From the NCBI GenBank assembly GCA_049601975.1, contig JBMYRC010000053.1, positions 1-25,722 of the forward strand: 25,722 bases of DNA. The letters run 5' to 3'. Positions within the stretch are counted from its first letter, which is position 1. Every line of letters starts with the position of its first letter. Position numbers and translations under genes: made by a program. The notes below the pieces were generated by a model that saw only the letters and a program-made list of their open reading frames with translations, was not told the origin of the DNA and ran no database searches. This document shows, piece by piece, positions 1-7,062 of the stretch. The DNA is from UBA6544 sp049601975. Lineage in GTDB: Bacteria; Pseudomonadota; Alphaproteobacteria; UBA8366.

Positions 1-303
1 GCCGTGACCCATCCCGTCATTCGCACCCATCCGGAGACGGGGCGCAGGTCCATCTTCGCCAATCCCCAGCACACGACCTTCATCGAAGGTTATAACTAGG
101 CAGAGTCGGACGAAATTCTGGCAGAGTTGTTCGAGCACTGTTTCCAGCCGCAATTCGTTTATCAGCACGATTGGACCGTCGGCGACCTCACGTTCTTGGA
201 TAATCGCTGCGTCGCCCATATCGCCGATTATTCACGCCTCGATGATCCGGGCTACGTCCGCCACCTGCATCGCACGTCGATCCAGGGCGATATTCCGGTC
301 TAA
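1..303 (+). pseudogene. TauD/TfdA-family dioxygenase, C-terminal part, interrupted by an in-frame amber stop
   Basis: Frame +1 runs from the window edge to TAA at 301-303 and reads as the C-terminal third of a TauD/TfdA (taurine/2,4-D type) Fe(II)/2-oxoglutarate dioxygenase. Visible family signatures are the HPVIRTHPETGR stretch at the start, the later LDNRCVAHIADY segment with the distal metal His, and the terminal R-x-x-H-R-T-S segment that holds the 2-oxoglutarate-binding Arg. A TAG codon at 97-99 sits between IEGYN and AESDEIL, where the family normally has a sense codon, and homology continues in the same frame after it. A single substitution is the simplest explanation. The gene may be inactivated, the stop may be read through, or it may be a sequencing error. 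The 5' part lies outside the window, so nothing can be said about the first metal ligands or the promoter. Confidence 0.8.
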
Positions 304-378
304 CCTCCCTGGCCCGCTGGACGGTCGCGCCTGGCGTTCCAGTTTCCTCCGCAAAGCGATGACAGCGAAGGATCGGTA

Positions 379-1593
379 ATGAGTGGGCAATCCATCAGTG
401 CGGCGGGGTATGCGTGGCGCCTATACGCTGGCCCCCAAGCAATCGAGCATCGTATGAAAGAGGCCGTCGATCGGGTTGGAGCCAAGCGCGCCTTCGTCAT
501 TTGCTCGCCCTCGGTCAATCAGCGCACCGACACGGTGCGGCGGATTGAAGCGACGCTCGGCGATCAGTACGCGGGTGTCTTCGACGGGATCGAGAAGGAT
601 TCCACATATGCCTCCGTGGCGGCAGCGAAGGCTGCGGCAGCGGAAGCAGGGGCCGACCTGTTGATCGCAGTCGGTGGCGGCAGTGTCCTGGTCGCGGTGC
701 GTGTCGTCGCCATCTACATGGCGGAAGCAGGCGACCCCTTCGAGATCATGACACAGTATCCCGAAGGCAAACCCGCCTATAGCCCCCGGCTGATGGCCCC
801 GAAACCGCCGATCATCAATATTCCGACGACGCCGACCAGTGCGATGAACCGGGGCGGGAGCGGCTTGAAGAATCCGGACCTTGATCATCGGATGGAATAT
901 TTCGACCCGAAGACGCGGCCGAGCGCCATCTTCCTGGATGACGACGCCCTATTGAGCGCGCCGCCGGATTTGGTGCGCTCTACGTCCACCACCGTTTTCG
1001 CGAGTGTCGTGGGTTCGCAATCGAACACCGGATTGAACGCCTTGGCGCAGGGGGATCAAGACACCGCATTCCGATTGGGCCATGGCGCCTATCTGCGACT
1101 GATGGACGAGCTCGATAATCCGGAACTCCGCCAACATCTTGCCCTCGCTGCTTTTTTGCAGAACCGCGCGGAAGACGATGGCCGTCGACGTTTTCACACG
1201 AACGTCTTTGCCGGTAATTATTCAGTCTCAACGGCGCTTCACATTCGCTACCCCCATGTGGGACAAGGCGAATCGACCTCAGTCGTACATGCCTCCGCGA
1301 TGCGCCTGGCAGCTGAAGTGGAGTTGCAGCCAGCGCGGCAAGTGGCGGAAGCGCTCGGCGTCTGGCGTGATGGGATGGACGGCAAGACCGCAGCGAATGC
1401 GGTTGCCGAGACGTTGGAGATTATCTATACGAAGACCGGCGTGCCGACGCGGTTGCGCCAATTGAACATCCCCCAAGATGATCTGATCAATATCGCCAAG
1501 GAAACCGTGAAGAACTTTAACTTTAATGCTGGTGCGCGATCCACCGACGATCAGATACAAGGCTCTCTCAAGTTGCTCGAAGCATCTTGGTAG
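379..1593 (+). CDS. Iron-containing alcohol dehydrogenase family protein with divergent metal site
   Basis: 404 residues, about the normal length for the iron-dependent ADH / maleylacetate reductase family. The N-terminal nucleotide-binding half is recognisable: AVGGGSV at about residues 97-103 (dinucleotide GGGS) and IPTTPTS at about 148-154. The C-terminal metal half aligns poorly at the ligands. Where the family has the GMDALAH segment this protein has STTVFAS (about residues 203-209), so the Asp and His become Thr205 and Ser209. Where the family has HG before the last helix it has Q297-G298. It may be a metal-independent or different-metal subfamily rather than a classical alcohol dehydrogenase. 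The ATG at 379 follows a weak GAAGGA ribosome site. It lies 28 bases before the acyl-CoA dehydrogenase start, suggesting co-transcription. The substrate is unknown. Confidence 0.75.
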   Translation: MSGQSISAAGYAWRLYAGPQAIEHRMKEAVDRVGAKRAFVICSPSVNQRTDTVRRIEATLGDQYAGVFDGIEKDSTYASVAAAKAAAAEAGADLLIAVGGGSVLVAVRVVAIYMAEAGDPFEIMTQYPEGKPAYSPRLMAPKPPIINIPTTPTSAMNRGGSGLKNPDLDHRMEYFDPKTRPSAIFLDDDALLSAPPDLVRSTSTTVFASVVGSQSNTGLNALAQGDQDTAFRLGHGAYLRLMDELDNPELRQHLALAAFLQNRAEDDGRRRFHTNVFAGNYSVSTALHIRYPHVGQGESTSVVHASAMRLAAEVELQPARQVAEALGVWRDGMDGKTAANAVAETLEIIYTKTGVPTRLRQLNIPQDDLINIAKETVKNFNFNAGARSTDDQIQGSLKLLEASW

Positions 1594-1621
1594 CCATGAG
1601 TACGAAGGAAAGGAACCGCCG

Positions 1622-2788
1622 ATGAGCATCGAATTTGCCGAAGAACACCGCATGGTGATCGACCTTGTCGAAAAGTTTATCGACAACGAGTTGATGCCGT
1701 TTGAAAAGGTCGTGATGGAGCGTGAGGCCAGAGGCGAGAAAGCCGGTTTGTTGCCGGAGGAAGAGGAACCGCTACTCGCAAAGTGCAAGGAGTTAGGCCT
1801 GTGGGCGCTCGACGCGCCGGAAGAGATGGGTGGATGCGATCTGCCCGCACCGGTGATGCTGGCAATCCAGGAAAAGCTGTGGAGCACTGTGACGCCATTT
1901 ATCTTTCCCCCGGATTCGCCGAACCTCCTGATGCTCGATGCGGTGGCGACGCCGGAGCAGAAAGCAAAATATATGGAGCCCTATGCGCAGGGTGTCATGC
2001 ATTCCTGCATCGCGATTTCGGAACCGGGGGCCGGTGGCGATCCGGCGCATATGCGCACGCGGGCGATCAAGGAAGGCGACGAGTGGGTTGTCAACGGGCG
2101 CAAAATTTGGGTCTCGAACGTCCCGAAGGCAGATTTCGTCATCTTGATGGCGGTAACCGATCCGGAGAAAGGCTCGCATGGCGGGATTACCGCCTTCATC
2201 GTCGAGAGAGGAACACCGGGCTTCGAGATCGAACGGGAGATACCCATGCTCGGCGGGTCGCGCACCTACGAGCTGGTGATGGATGATTTGCACCTGAAAG
2301 ATAGTCAAGTTCTCGGTGAGGTCGGTGAAGGATTCGCGCCGATGCAGATGCGGTTGACGGTGCGTCGCCTGGAAATTGGCGCGCGGTGTATCGGCATGGC
2401 GGAACGCGCTCTGAAAATGATGTGCGAGCACACGCAACAACGCGAGACTTTCGGTGTTATGTTGAGCGACCGTCAGGCGATACAGTGGTGGATCGCCGAC
2501 GCCGCGACAAAGATCCACGCAACCCGTCTGATGATGATGGATGCGGCGGATAAGGCGGATCGAGGTGAGGATATCCGAACTGCGGCGTCGATGCTGAAGG
2601 TGTTTGCTACGGAGATGGCGACAGAGATCGTCGATAATGCGATGCAGAGCTTCGGTGCGATGGGCATGACCCGCGAGCTGCCCTTAGGGTTGATGGCGCA
2701 GCGCATCCGTTTGTCGCGAATTTATGAGGGGCCGACCGAAGTCCACCGCATGGTTATTGCGCGCCGGACATTACGGCAATACGGCTAA
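1622..2788 (+). CDS. Acyl-CoA dehydrogenase
   Basis: 388 residues, full length for the FAD-dependent acyl-CoA dehydrogenase family, which introduces a trans-2 double bond into acyl-CoA and passes electrons to ETF. The central beta domain is marked by CIAISEPGAGGDPAH, followed by WVVNGRKIWVSN. The C-terminal helical domain carries RLEIGARCIGMAERAL, then QQRETFG. The motif IYEGPTEVHR lies near the C-terminus, with Glu369 at the position of the catalytic base of medium-chain enzymes. I chose the ATG at 1622 because it follows AAGGAAAGG and begins at the usual N-terminus; an upstream in-frame extension has no similarity. It is probably in an operon with the preceding iron-ADH-like gene. The acyl chain preference cannot be told from sequence. 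Confidence 0.93.
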   Translation: MSIEFAEEHRMVIDLVEKFIDNELMPFEKVVMEREARGEKAGLLPEEEEPLLAKCKELGLWALDAPEEMGGCDLPAPVMLAIQEKLWSTVTPFIFPPDSPNLLMLDAVATPEQKAKYMEPYAQGVMHSCIAISEPGAGGDPAHMRTRAIKEGDEWVVNGRKIWVSNVPKADFVILMAVTDPEKGSHGGITAFIVERGTPGFEIEREIPMLGGSRTYELVMDDLHLKDSQVLGEVGEGFAPMQMRLTVRRLEIGARCIGMAERALKMMCEHTQQRETFGVMLSDRQAIQWWIADAATKIHATRLMMMDAADKADRGEDIRTAASMLKVFATEMATEIVDNAMQSFGAMGMTRELPLGLMAQRIRLSRIYEGPTEVHRMVIARRTLRQYG

Positions 2789-3152
2789 CGCATAATGGCC
2801 GACGCGACGGATGCGGTGACAAGTTAGTCTTTACCGATCTGATGCAGAGTGACGTTTGGCCGTCCGACGTCCTCGGTTGGTTTTTATGGCGCTCAATTGC
2901 GGCAACGAGGCGCCAGCGAAGTGCAAATTATGCGGCGTCGCGAAGGCTAGTGTTGGCATTTTTCTCGTATTCGCAAATAATTGCGCAAGAATTACAAAAA
3001 TATATGAAATGTCCGGCGACGAATATGTGAATAATATGCTACAAGTTGTTAGTTGTTGGGTTGATGGGGGGATCATTCATTTCCGCACACCCGATGAGCG
3101 CCATGCGGGCGTGGGTATATAGAGACAGGCTCCGACAATATTGGGACGATTG
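2789..3152. other. 364-bp intergenic gap, AT-richer than its surroundings
   Basis: No gene I can support. Short open frames here (the longest about 88 codons from a TTG at 2856) show no recognisable domain. Directly after the acyl-CoA dehydrogenase stop there is an imperfect dyad (CGCAT at 2789-2793 with ATGCG at 2811-2815, an inner CCG/CGG pair), but no T-run follows. Between 2950 and 3060 the base composition becomes clearly AT-rich. TTGCGC at 2981-2986 and TATGAA at 3003-3008, 16 bases apart, is a weak candidate promoter for fliN. I see no clear sigma-54 or sigma-28 flagellar promoter. Confidence 0.5.
2981..3008 (+). promoter_or_regulatory. Candidate promoter upstream of fliN
   Basis: TTGCGC at 2981-2986 and TATGAA at 3003-3008 have 16-base spacing inside the most AT-rich stretch of the gap, about 145 bases before the FliN ATG. 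The match to the sigma-70 consensus is only partial and the leader would be long. This is a weak call. Confidence 0.2.
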
Positions 3153-3407
3153 ATGAGTGAAGAGCGAAACGAAGACCAAGCCGCATACGATATTACTGTC
3201 GAAGTGACGGCGGTACTTGGTGTCGCGACATTGTTGGTAAATCAATTGCTGAAGCTTGGTCGTGGTGCGGTTGTCGAGTTAGGGCAACACGTGGGCGATC
3301 CAATCGATCTTCGCATCAACAATCGCCTGATTGGTAGAGGCGAAGTCGTCGTTGTAGAGGACCGCTTGGCGATTTCGATCACGGAAATGGTGCAGGCGAA
3401 CAAATAA
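3153..3407 (+). CDS. fliN: FliN-type flagellar motor switch protein (isolated gene)
   Basis: 84 residues, almost entirely one SpoA/FliN surface-presentation domain. ITVEVTAVLGVATL, LLKLGRGAVVEL, VGDPIDLRINNRLIGRG and VVVEDRLAISITEMV match the FliN domain in order. FliN forms the cytoplasmic part of the flagellar C-ring with FliG and FliM, binds CheY-P indirectly and helps export. Alphaproteobacterial FliN is often this short, with a brief N-terminal tail. The ATG at 3153 gives the natural N-terminus; a TTG at 3141 is in frame but less likely. No other flagellar or chemotaxis gene is visible within the window, which is unusual because fliN normally sits beside fliM, fliG or fliF/fliH. A type III secretion SctQ C-terminal product is an alternative, but no injectisome gene is nearby. 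Confidence 0.85.
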   Translation: MSEERNEDQAAYDITVEVTAVLGVATLLVNQLLKLGRGAVVELGQHVGDPIDLRINNRLIGRGEVVVVEDRLAISITEMVQANK

Positions 3408-3502
3408 TCGCATCGGTCCTAGCGAATTTGTGACCGCTGAGGCCGTGCAACGGCGCGCGATGTAGTCTATTTTCAATTAACAAATAAAAAATCGGGAGTG
3501 GT

Positions 3503-3913
3503 TTGATTACAAAACTGTCTGGAAAATGCCTGTGCGGCAACATCACCTATAGCGCCGATACCGAGATCAAGATGATGGCAAATTGTCATTGCAGCGATTG
3601 CCGGGCGGCGACAGGGGCTGCGTATGGGACGCTGCTGTTTGTCAGCGAGGATTCCTTGGAAGTGCAAGGTACGCCAAAAGTATTCCATCATGTCGCCGAT
3701 AGCGGCGCAAAAATGGAAAAGCATTTTTGCTCGGATTGCGGCTCTCAACTCTTCGGAAAGAACTCGGGTAGGGCAGGCGTCGTCAGTATCCGCGCGGGTG
3801 GTCTAGACGAAAACGATTTCGTCAAACCAGCAGTTAATGTCTATCTTAGCAGTAAGATCGACTCGACTCCGGTCGATCCGGACCTCAAGGGTTTCGACAA
3901 GATGCCAGGCTAG
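3503..3913 (+). CDS. GFA/CENP-V family zinc protein (glutathione-dependent formaldehyde-activating enzyme-like)
   Basis: 136 residues, normal length for single-domain GFA proteins. The zinc ligand pattern is complete: Cys9-x-Cys11 in KCLCGN, Cys28-x-Cys30-x2-Cys33 in NCHCSDC, and Cys76-x2-Cys79 in HFCSDCGSQLF. The founding Gfa was described as joining formaldehyde to glutathione, but most family members have no proven substrate, so the name should be read as a fold assignment. The start is TTG at 3503 (ITKLSGKCLC follows), preceded by GGGAGTGG; no ATG lies closer to the conserved N-terminus. It ends 40 bases before the convergent CDP-alcohol transferase. Confidence 0.88.
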   Translation: MITKLSGKCLCGNITYSADTEIKMMANCHCSDCRAATGAAYGTLLFVSEDSLEVQGTPKVFHHVADSGAKMEKHFCSDCGSQLFGKNSGRAGVVSIRAGGLDENDFVKPAVNVYLSSKIDSTPVDPDLKGFDKMPG

Positions 3914-3953
3914 CCCGAAGCGACGACCCTGTTTCTGCCACTACAGCATCATC

Positions 3954-4658
3954 TTACGTATGCCAGCCGCGGGCCCGTTTGAATAAATCGGTAATCCAAT
4001 AGGCTTGAGCGCCGATAGCGCCGAGCGGCAGGAGGATCCAAAGCACGTTGAATAGGGCAAGGCCAAGCACGATCAGACAGAAATCTGCGCGGCTCAGTTT
4101 GTGGAAGATATAGATAAGCCAGTCGGTGAAATCTTCCGGTTTGCGGACATTGGTGGCTTCCTCTTCACGCGATTTGCTCTCCGGTTCGTTCTTGGCTCTC
4201 GCGTTTAAGACGATATCTATGACGTAATCAATCGTGGCGCCGACCGCCGCGGCGGCACCAAGCCAGGCCCAGAGGGATTCTCCCGTCACCTGCCAAGTGC
4301 CGTATCCCAGTGCGGCGAAGAAGGCGCTGTCGACCAACCAGTCGACGAAATCGTCGAAATGCGCGCCCCAGTCAGAGGACATCGCCTTTAAGCGAGCGAT
4401 TTCACCGTCACAATTATCCAGCGTGTAGCAGGCCATAAGCCAAAATCCCCCTGCAATATGCATCGACCAAGTGCCCTGGGCGAAGCACCAAGCGCCGATC
4501 AATCCGGCGATCATCGACAAGGCCGTGATCTGATTGGGGGATATTGGAAGGCGGTGGAGTAGGTGTGTCAGCGGATATGAGAGCTGCCGCGTGATTGGGA
4601 GCAATTGGGCTGGTCGGGTCAGGACGTAAGAGCCGTCGGGGCTGGAGAGAGTGGGCAT
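3954..4658 (-). CDS. CDP-alcohol phosphatidyltransferase (hpn-flanking copy 1)
   Basis: 234-residue integral membrane protein. The full family signature D-x2-D-G-x2-A-R-x8-G-x3-D-x3-D is present: Asp81, Asp84, Gly85, Ala88, Arg89, Gly98, Asp102, Asp106. These enzymes transfer a phosphatidyl or other CMP-activated group to an alcohol, such as inositol phosphate, glycerol phosphate or serine, at the membrane. Hydrophobic helices surround the motif, and a charged loop of about 30 residues (from NARAKNEPESK) precedes the last helices. It is transcribed away from hpnL, with 123 bases between the two starts, so they may share a regulatory region. It resembles the gene at 9342 through the whole core (PN-x-I/L-T, GGxxWL, LDxxDGExAR, FFxxLG-like segments), suggesting an old duplication. 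The acceptor cannot be deduced. Confidence 0.88.
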   Translation of the reverse strand: MPTLSSPDGSYVLTRPAQLLPITRQLSYPLTHLLHRLPISPNQITALSMIAGLIGAWCFAQGTWSMHIAGGFWLMACYTLDNCDGEIARLKAMSSDWGAHFDDFVDWLVDSAFFAALGYGTWQVTGESLWAWLGAAAAVGATIDYVIDIVLNARAKNEPESKSREEEATNVRKPEDFTDWLIYIFHKLSRADFCLIVLGLALFNVLWILLPLGAIGAQAYWITDLFKRARGWHT

Positions 4659-4781
4659 GAGGCGACCGTTCGGTTGCGGGTCCGAATTCGAACTTCTCTA
4701 CGCCCACGAGCATGGCGTTGCAAGCGGTGGACGCAAAAGATAGTGGCCACCAGGCGAGGGGCTCCGTATAAGGTCGCTCGC

Positions 4782-5783
4782 ATGCGTATCGCTTCTTACA
4801 TCGGCTTGATTGTGGGCCTCGGCATATTTATCGCCCTGGTCGTCTGGCAAGGTTTCGGCGACTTAGCCGATCTGTTGTTGGCGTCCGGCTGGCCATTGCT
4901 GTTGGTCCCGGCGATCTGGTTTCCGACTGTGCTGATGAATGCGCGTTGTTGGCAGGTTTTGTTTGTACCACCACACGGACCGACATTCGGCCAAGCGTTT
5001 CATGCCCAATGGATGGGCCGGGCGGTCAATACGCTACTTCCTGTCGCGTCGATTGGGGGAGAGATCGTCAAGGCCCGCGCTCTTATCCTGTGGGGCATCG
5101 ATGCCAAGCACGCGAGCGCCTCGGCCGTGGTCGACAAGACCGTCCAAGCCTTGACTATGATCGTCTGGGGTGTCGTTGGAATAGGCCTTCTCGCCAGCAC
5201 ATCGTTGGACAACGAGCTTGCATTCTATTCGGCGCTCGGCCTGGCGATTTTGGGTGCGGGGATTGCCGGATTTCTCGTCATCCAGCGGGCCGGTATGTTC
5301 CGCATCATGGTCCGTTCCGCTCATAAATTGACGGGTTCGGACAAATTAGGTGAGCTCGTCGGCACGGCAGAAGAAGTCGATGAGGTCGTCCGTGCCTTGT
5401 ACCGTGATCGTGCGCGGGTGTTCCGTGCCACTGGTTGGCGGTTGGCCGCCCTGGTTCTGCAGACGGGCGAAGTGTGGCTGGCGGCAACCTTGTTGGGATT
5501 CCCAATCGGTATCTTGGAAGCCCTGATGCTGAAAAGTCTCTCCAGCACCTTGAGCGACGCGGCTTTCGTCGTGCCGAACAGTTATGGCATTCAAGAAGGG
5601 GCGTTCATCGTTCTGGGTGCGCTGGTCGGATTGGGTCCGGATGCGGCCTTGGCGATTTCCTTGGCCATTCGGATACGTGAAGTTTTGATCGATGTGCCGG
5701 GCCTGGTTTTATGGCAACATGCCGAAGGGCGGGCGTTTTTTCGGCGTCGCCGGGAAAACCGAGATGCTGGGCGGTCAACATAG
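4782..5783 (+). CDS. hpnL: HpnL, hopanoid-associated flippase-like membrane protein
   Basis: 333 residues with several hydrophobic segments, matching the lysylphosphatidylglycerol-synthase transmembrane / UPF0104 fold and, by context, its hopanoid-associated branch HpnL. Landmarks are MRIASYIGLIVGLGIF at the start, MNARCWQVLF, LLPVASIGGEIVKA in the conserved core, and PNSYGIQEGAFIVLGAL near the C-terminus. The family is thought to move or handle lipids between leaflets; HpnL itself has no assigned reaction. The ATG at 4782 begins right at the first membrane helix. A longer in-frame extension back to 4605 overlaps the divergent gene and is basic and low-similarity, so I excluded it. It is the first gene of the hpn block. 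Confidence 0.82.
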   Translation: MRIASYIGLIVGLGIFIALVVWQGFGDLADLLLASGWPLLLVPAIWFPTVLMNARCWQVLFVPPHGPTFGQAFHAQWMGRAVNTLLPVASIGGEIVKARALILWGIDAKHASASAVVDKTVQALTMIVWGVVGIGLLASTSLDNELAFYSALGLAILGAGIAGFLVIQRAGMFRIMVRSAHKLTGSDKLGELVGTAEEVDEVVRALYRDRARVFRATGWRLAALVLQTGEVWLAATLLGFPIGILEALMLKSLSSTLSDAAFVVPNSYGIQEGAFIVLGALVGLGPDAALAISLAIRIREVLIDVPGLVLWQHAEGRAFFRRRRENRDAGRST

Positions 5784-5836
5784 GGCTTTTTTGTGGCGAC
5801 AGTTGCCTCGATATGGTTGTGTGTCTGTGCCAGAAG

Positions 5837-5850
5837 GGCTAGGAATAGCC
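5837..5850 (+). other. Small GNRA-capped hairpin between hpnL and hpnI
   Basis: GGCTA at 5837-5841 pairs perfectly with TAGCC at 5846-5850 around a GGAA loop, which fits the GNRA tetraloop class. It lies about 30 bases before the hpnI start and has no T-run after it, so it is not an intrinsic terminator. It could be chance, a processing site or a translation modulator of the hpnI leader. Confidence 0.3.
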
Positions 5851-5881
5851 GCCGCCGTTAGGAGTAGGGCGAAGGCTTTAT

Positions 5882-7036
5882 ATGCTTGAGTGGATTTTAT
5901 ATATCCCAGCCGTCTTGGCCGGGCTGTCGTTCGCGTATGTCAGCATATGCATTGTAGCCCTATTGCGGTTCCGCGCGCGCATCAACGCCAAGCAGGATTG
6001 GTCGCACCGCCCGCCCATCACGGTTCTCAAGCCGGTTTGCGGCATGGAAACCAATTTGGCCGAGAACCTGCGCTCGTTTTGCCGCCAAGATTACGATCAA
6101 TTCCAGGTGATTTTCGGCGTTCATGGTGAAGATGATGAGGCCATTCCGACAATCCGCGCGCTGATCGAGGAGTTTCCCGAACGCGACCTGTCCTTGGTGA
6201 TCGACGACACGATCATCGGCAGCAATTACAAGGTTAGCAATCTGGCGAATATGTTTGGATCGGCGCGTCACGATATTATCGTCGTCGCCGACAGCGATAT
6301 GCGGGTTTGTCGGGATTATCTGAAAGCGGTTGTAGCACCCTTCCAGGACCCGCAAGTGGGCGCCGCGACGTGTGTCTATTCGGGCCGCGCCGCCGGAAAG
6401 TTGCCGTCCAAGCTTGGCGCTCTGTTTATCAATGACTGGTTCCTGCCGTCGGCGCTCATTCCGGCGGTCTTTGGCCGATTGACCTATTGTTTTGGGGCAA
6501 CGATGGCCATCCGCCGCTCGAACTTGGAACAATTCGGTTCTTTCAATGCGTTGGCGAATATTCTGGCTGACGATTTCATGTTCGGGCGTCTTGTGCATCA
6601 ACAAGGGCACCGTGTCGCACTGATCCCCTATATTGTCGAAAATGTGATCGAAGACCCCAGTCTGAAGTCGCTATTCCTGCATGAATTGCGCTGGGCGCGA
6701 ACGATTCGTTCCGTGGAGCCGTTGGGCTATGCGGCGTCGGCGATTACTGAGATTGTGCCGCTTGCTGTCATTGCGGCGGTTTGCCTCTACGTGGCCACGG
6801 GTTCATTCATTTATGCTGGCGGAATTTTTGCGGCGGCTGCGGTCTTGCGTTTGGCATTACACTACACTATTTCCTCGACAGTTCCCGGGCGCGGCACCGC
6901 CGCACCATTGCTGGTACCGCTGCGGGATGTGATGTCGCCGATTATCCGGTTATCGAGTTATTTTGGACGGAAGGTGACGTGGCGCGAACGTGACTTCGTG
7001 GTTCACTCGAATGTACGCTTAGAACCGGCGGAATAA
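5882..7036 (+). CDS. hpnI: HpnI, hopanoid glycosyltransferase (GT21, ceramide glucosyltransferase-like)
   Basis: 384 residues. There is an N-terminal membrane anchor (about residues 2-26), a GT-A domain of family GT21, then C-terminal membrane helices. Motifs are PPITVLKPVCGME, the metal-binding D-S-D at residues 137-139, ADDFMFGRLV, and ELRWART (268-274) in place of the family's Q/R-x-x-R-W. HpnI homologues transfer N-acetylglucosamine from UDP-GlcNAc to bacteriohopanetetrol at the cytoplasmic face, the first step toward the cyclitol ether. The start is ATG 5882, after a purine-rich AGGAGTAGGGCGAAGG. The 98 bases after hpnL contain a small hairpin. hpnJ follows after 26 bases. Confidence 0.92.
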   Translation: MLEWILYIPAVLAGLSFAYVSICIVALLRFRARINAKQDWSHRPPITVLKPVCGMETNLAENLRSFCRQDYDQFQVIFGVHGEDDEAIPTIRALIEEFPERDLSLVIDDTIIGSNYKVSNLANMFGSARHDIIVVADSDMRVCRDYLKAVVAPFQDPQVGAATCVYSGRAAGKLPSKLGALFINDWFLPSALIPAVFGRLTYCFGATMAIRRSNLEQFGSFNALANILADDFMFGRLVHQQGHRVALIPYIVENVIEDPSLKSLFLHELRWARTIRSVEPLGYAASAITEIVPLAVIAAVCLYVATGSFIYAGGIFAAAAVLRLALHYTISSTVPGRGTAAPLLVPLRDVMSPIIRLSSYFGRKVTWRERDFVVHSNVRLEPAE

Positions 7037-7062
7037 CACTCCGCCGATCCTGGAGAGCAAGT

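Noticed and set aside
2856..3122. An 88-codon frame in the gap before fliN, with a CKLC pair
   Set aside because: It starts with TTG, lacks a ribosome site and has no similarity I can recognise. The lone CxxC is not enough to support a gene.
3914..3953. A terminator between the GFA gene and the convergent CDP-alcohol transferase
   Set aside because: I found no stem with a following T-run in the 40 bases.
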